DNA of 64,000 nt, taken from the NCBI RefSeq assembly GCF_049340185.1, contig NZ_JBMPPC010000002.1, positions 634,574-698,573 on the forward strand. Direction: 5' to 3'. The notes beneath the pieces are model-generated. The model searched no databases and was not told the DNA's origin. It worked only from the letters and a program-made list of their open reading frames with translations. The first letter of the stretch is position 1, and every line of letters begins with the position of its first letter. The stretch comes from Undibacterium sp049340185 (lineage in GTDB: Bacteria; Pseudomonadota; Gammaproteobacteria; Burkholderiales; Burkholderiaceae_D). A program made the position numbers and the translations under genes. Shown one piece after another: positions 62,311 through 64,000 of the stretch.

Positions 62311-63240
62311 TCAGTGTGCGTCTATCTGTGTAGGCAAGATATCGGGCTGATCGCCAAGACGCTGGCCTGGATTTTTCTTTTCCAATTCGAGTATCGCGGC
62401 AGAATGATCTGCAACAGGTTGATACGTGAGAAGTTGCTGATAGATTTCCGCAATCATTTCTGTGACAGGTAGTTGCAAGTCATGGCTGTGTGCCGCCTGT
62501 AAGATATTCCGCATATCTTTCGACTGGCTTTTGACTTGACCTCCGGGCAAAAAATTCCTGTCCAGCATACGCTGCCCATGTACCTCTAAAATACGACTCT
62601 CTGCAAATCCACCTCGCAAAGCTTGACGTACTGCGACAGGATCAGCGCCTCCGGCCTGTGCCAGCAATAATGCTTCTGCAACGATATTAATCGTCCCACC
62701 AACGATTAACTGATTACACAGCTTCGATAACTGTCCGCAACCGGGCAATCCGACCAAAGTCGCTTTTCCCAGTACGTCCAGGACAGGTTTAATTTTGCTA
62801 AATTCGTCCGGATATGCGCCAGCCATAATAGCTAAAGACCCGGCTTCTGCACCGATAACGCCGCCAGATACTGGCGCATCAATAAAAATAATACCCTTGG
62901 CTCGTAACAAGGCATTGAATTCTTGTGCCTCCTGTTGCTGCGTAGAACTCATATCTATCCAGATCTGTCCCGCCTTTAATGTGGGGAAAGTTTGCCGAAT
63001 AATGTCCCCCACCACACCACCCGCTTCCAGCATACTGATCACGATATCGGTATCACCGCGGGCAGTTGACATAGCGTTTTGTGGTGCGATAACGATCTCT
63101 GCCCCTAAGATTCTCAAAGGCTCACATTTGGCAGATGTACGATTCCAGACAACCACGGGATATCCCGCATTGAGTAGTCTAGTAGCCATCGGTAAGCCCA
63201 TCAGACCAATGCCCAAAAATGCAATTCGTGGTTTGTTCAT
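62311..63240 (-). CDS. Beta-hydroxyacid dehydrogenase (GarR/MmsB family)
   Basis: A 309-residue NAD(P)-dependent enzyme of the 3-hydroxyisobutyrate / tartronate semialdehyde reductase family. It shows the Rossmann IAFLGIGLMGLPMATRLLNAGY, the substrate-binding FIDAPVSGGVIGAEAGSLAIMAG near residue 120, and the catalytic Lys region GCGQLSKLCNQLIVGG near residue 170. It is about 15 residues longer than usual at the C-terminus. Substrate is undetermined; 2-hydroxy-3-oxopropionate reductase is the most common annotation for this type. It is divergent from pagL. Confidence 0.88.
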   Translation of the reverse strand: MNKPRIAFLGIGLMGLPMATRLLNAGYPVVVWNRTSAKCEPLRILGAEIVIAPQNAMSTARGDTDIVISMLEAGGVVGDIIRQTFPTLKAGQIWIDMSSTQQQEAQEFNALLRAKGIIFIDAPVSGGVIGAEAGSLAIMAGAYPDEFSKIKPVLDVLGKATLVGLPGCGQLSKLCNQLIVGGTINIVAEALLLAQAGGADPVAVRQALRGGFAESRILEVHGQRMLDRNFLPGGQVKSQSKDMRNILQAAHSHDLQLPVTEMIAEIYQQLLTYQPVADHSAAILELEKKNPGQRLGDQPDILPTQIDAH

Positions 63241-63381
63241 ACTATTTATTGTTTTAGGTTGTTATGAGTGAATGACATTGACAAGGTGTTGGCATATTTT
63301 GCTCATCGCCGATATGATTTGTAGCGAATTGATACAATATCTTAAGAATTCTTCTTTCACCTTTGATCAGGACATCGTTTT

Positions 63382-63921
63382 ATGAAATTTTCGCTTAAAA
63401 AATCCTTGCTGTGTGGACTTATGCTGACTGTTGTGCAATCAGTAACATATGCTGCAGATTCAGCATCACTGGAATTCGCTACCGGGAATAAAACAAAAAT
63501 GCTTCGTGCCGGAGCCCAATGGACTTGGGATGAGCAATGGTATAAATCAAACGGAACCCACATCGGTGGTTACTGGGACGCCACATTAGCAAGCTGGCAG
63601 GGTAATAATTATCAAGGAAGTGGTGCTAAACAAAACATCGTCGATGCTGGCATTACTCCTGTATTCCGGCTACAAAATGACAATAAGAAGGGAGCGTACG
63701 CCGAAGCAGGAATCGGTTTGCACATGTTATCGGACATATACGACAATAACGGCAGGAAGTTTTCGACGAATTTTCAGTTCGGCGACCATATTGGAGTTGG
63801 CTATGTACTGGCAAACGGCTGGGACCTTGCGGTCAAGATTCAGCACTACTCCAACGGAGGGGTTAAGCATCCGAACCCTGGTGTGAATTACGCGGTCGTG
63901 AAGGCGGGGCTTGCATTCTAG
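63382..63921 (+). CDS. PagL-like lipid A 3-O-deacylase (acyloxyacyl hydrolase)
   Basis: A 179-residue outer-membrane beta-barrel with a signal peptide (MKFSLKKSLLCGLMLTVVQSVTYA) and a Phe-ended C-terminus. PagL removes the 3-position acyl chain of lipid A. The family's active segment is seen in KIQHYSNGG near residue 156, with the His and Ser of HYS, and HPNPGVNY after it. In P. aeruginosa PagL the triad is His126, Ser128 and Glu140, but here no Glu follows HYS and the equivalent spot is Asn, so activity or the acid partner may differ. It is divergent from the dehydrogenase gene. Confidence 0.85.
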   Translation: MKFSLKKSLLCGLMLTVVQSVTYAADSASLEFATGNKTKMLRAGAQWTWDEQWYKSNGTHIGGYWDATLASWQGNNYQGSGAKQNIVDAGITPVFRLQNDNKKGAYAEAGIGLHMLSDIYDNNGRKFSTNFQFGDHIGVGYVLANGWDLAVKIQHYSNGGVKHPNPGVNYAVVKAGLAF

Positions 63922-64000
63922 GCTGATGCTTTAGTAAGGGGTTAACGCATGCTAAAGAGATAGTCAAGGTCCTCGGGTTTTCTTGAGAGGACGATATGAG

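Noticed and set aside
1..64000. tRNA, rRNA, insertion sequence or integrase genes
   Set aside because: Looked for T-arm-like motifs, rRNA blocks and transposase motifs by eye; none was found. A tRNAscan/Infernal run would be decisive.

Overview
The window looks like a chromosome segment of a Burkholderiales betaproteobacterium, most likely of the Oxalobacteraceae (Herminiimonas, Undibacterium or Janthinobacterium-like). The clues are the order kdsD / CPA2 antiporter / apt, an SAH riboswitch in front of ahcY and metF, dusB-fis-purH-ruvCAB in one run, a TPP-riboswitch thi operon, two Burkholderia-type general porins and a gltIJKL operon. GC content looks moderate (about half). No rRNA, tRNA, CRISPR array, transposase, integrase or prophage block was seen. 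The content is mainly housekeeping; the unusual material is in the intergenic DNA.

Layout. 1-4500: the end of an arabinose-5-phosphate isomerase gene, divergent from a Kef-type antiporter and apt, then a lone alkane monooxygenase. 4640-7500: S-adenosylhomocysteine recycling (riboswitch, ahcY, a small membrane protein, metF). 7768-13262 (minus): secreted M16 protease, a secreted unknown and NADH dehydrogenase II. 13665-21348 (plus): dusB, fis, purH, ruvC, ruvA, ruvB, a YaiI-family gene, a 2-oxopentenoate hydratase-like gene and a glutathione transferase. 21469-23960 (minus): two porins. 24305-29120: coq7, a Na+/H+ antiporter and a UvrD helicase. 29355-34206 (minus): thiC-S-G-D-E under a TPP riboswitch. 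34477-39678: a periplasmic-TPR diguanylate cyclase divergent from valS. 39975-43464: DUF2147, YdcH, an unknown membrane protein, DUF3025 and pyrC. 43803-49814 (minus): glutamate/aspartate uptake (gltIJKL), a second binding protein and glutamate dehydrogenase. 50143-56730: a HypT-like LysR regulator, an orphan binding lipoprotein, an Atm1-type ABC exporter, a YciA-like thioesterase and a Tat-exported PhoD phosphatase. 56885-63240 (minus): fadD, a molybdopterin oxidoreductase, argE and a beta-hydroxyacid dehydrogenase. 63382-63921: a PagL-like lipid A deacylase.

Genes that work together: ahcY and metF in the methyl cycle; ruvABC in Holliday junction processing; thiC/S/G/D/E in thiamine synthesis (ThiO or ThiH, ThiF and ThiL are not here); gltIJKL with gdhA in glutamate uptake and catabolism.

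The main non-genic observations are two unrelated families of short palindromic intergenic repeats, three copies each. One has a 21-bp perfect inverted repeat and arm changes that look compensatory. There is also an array of nine perfect 10-bp units between thiD and thiE whose A/T tracts are phased with the DNA helix, and a roughly 167-bp segment with imperfect 17-18 bp terminal inverted repeats. All repeat comparisons were made by eye within this window only.
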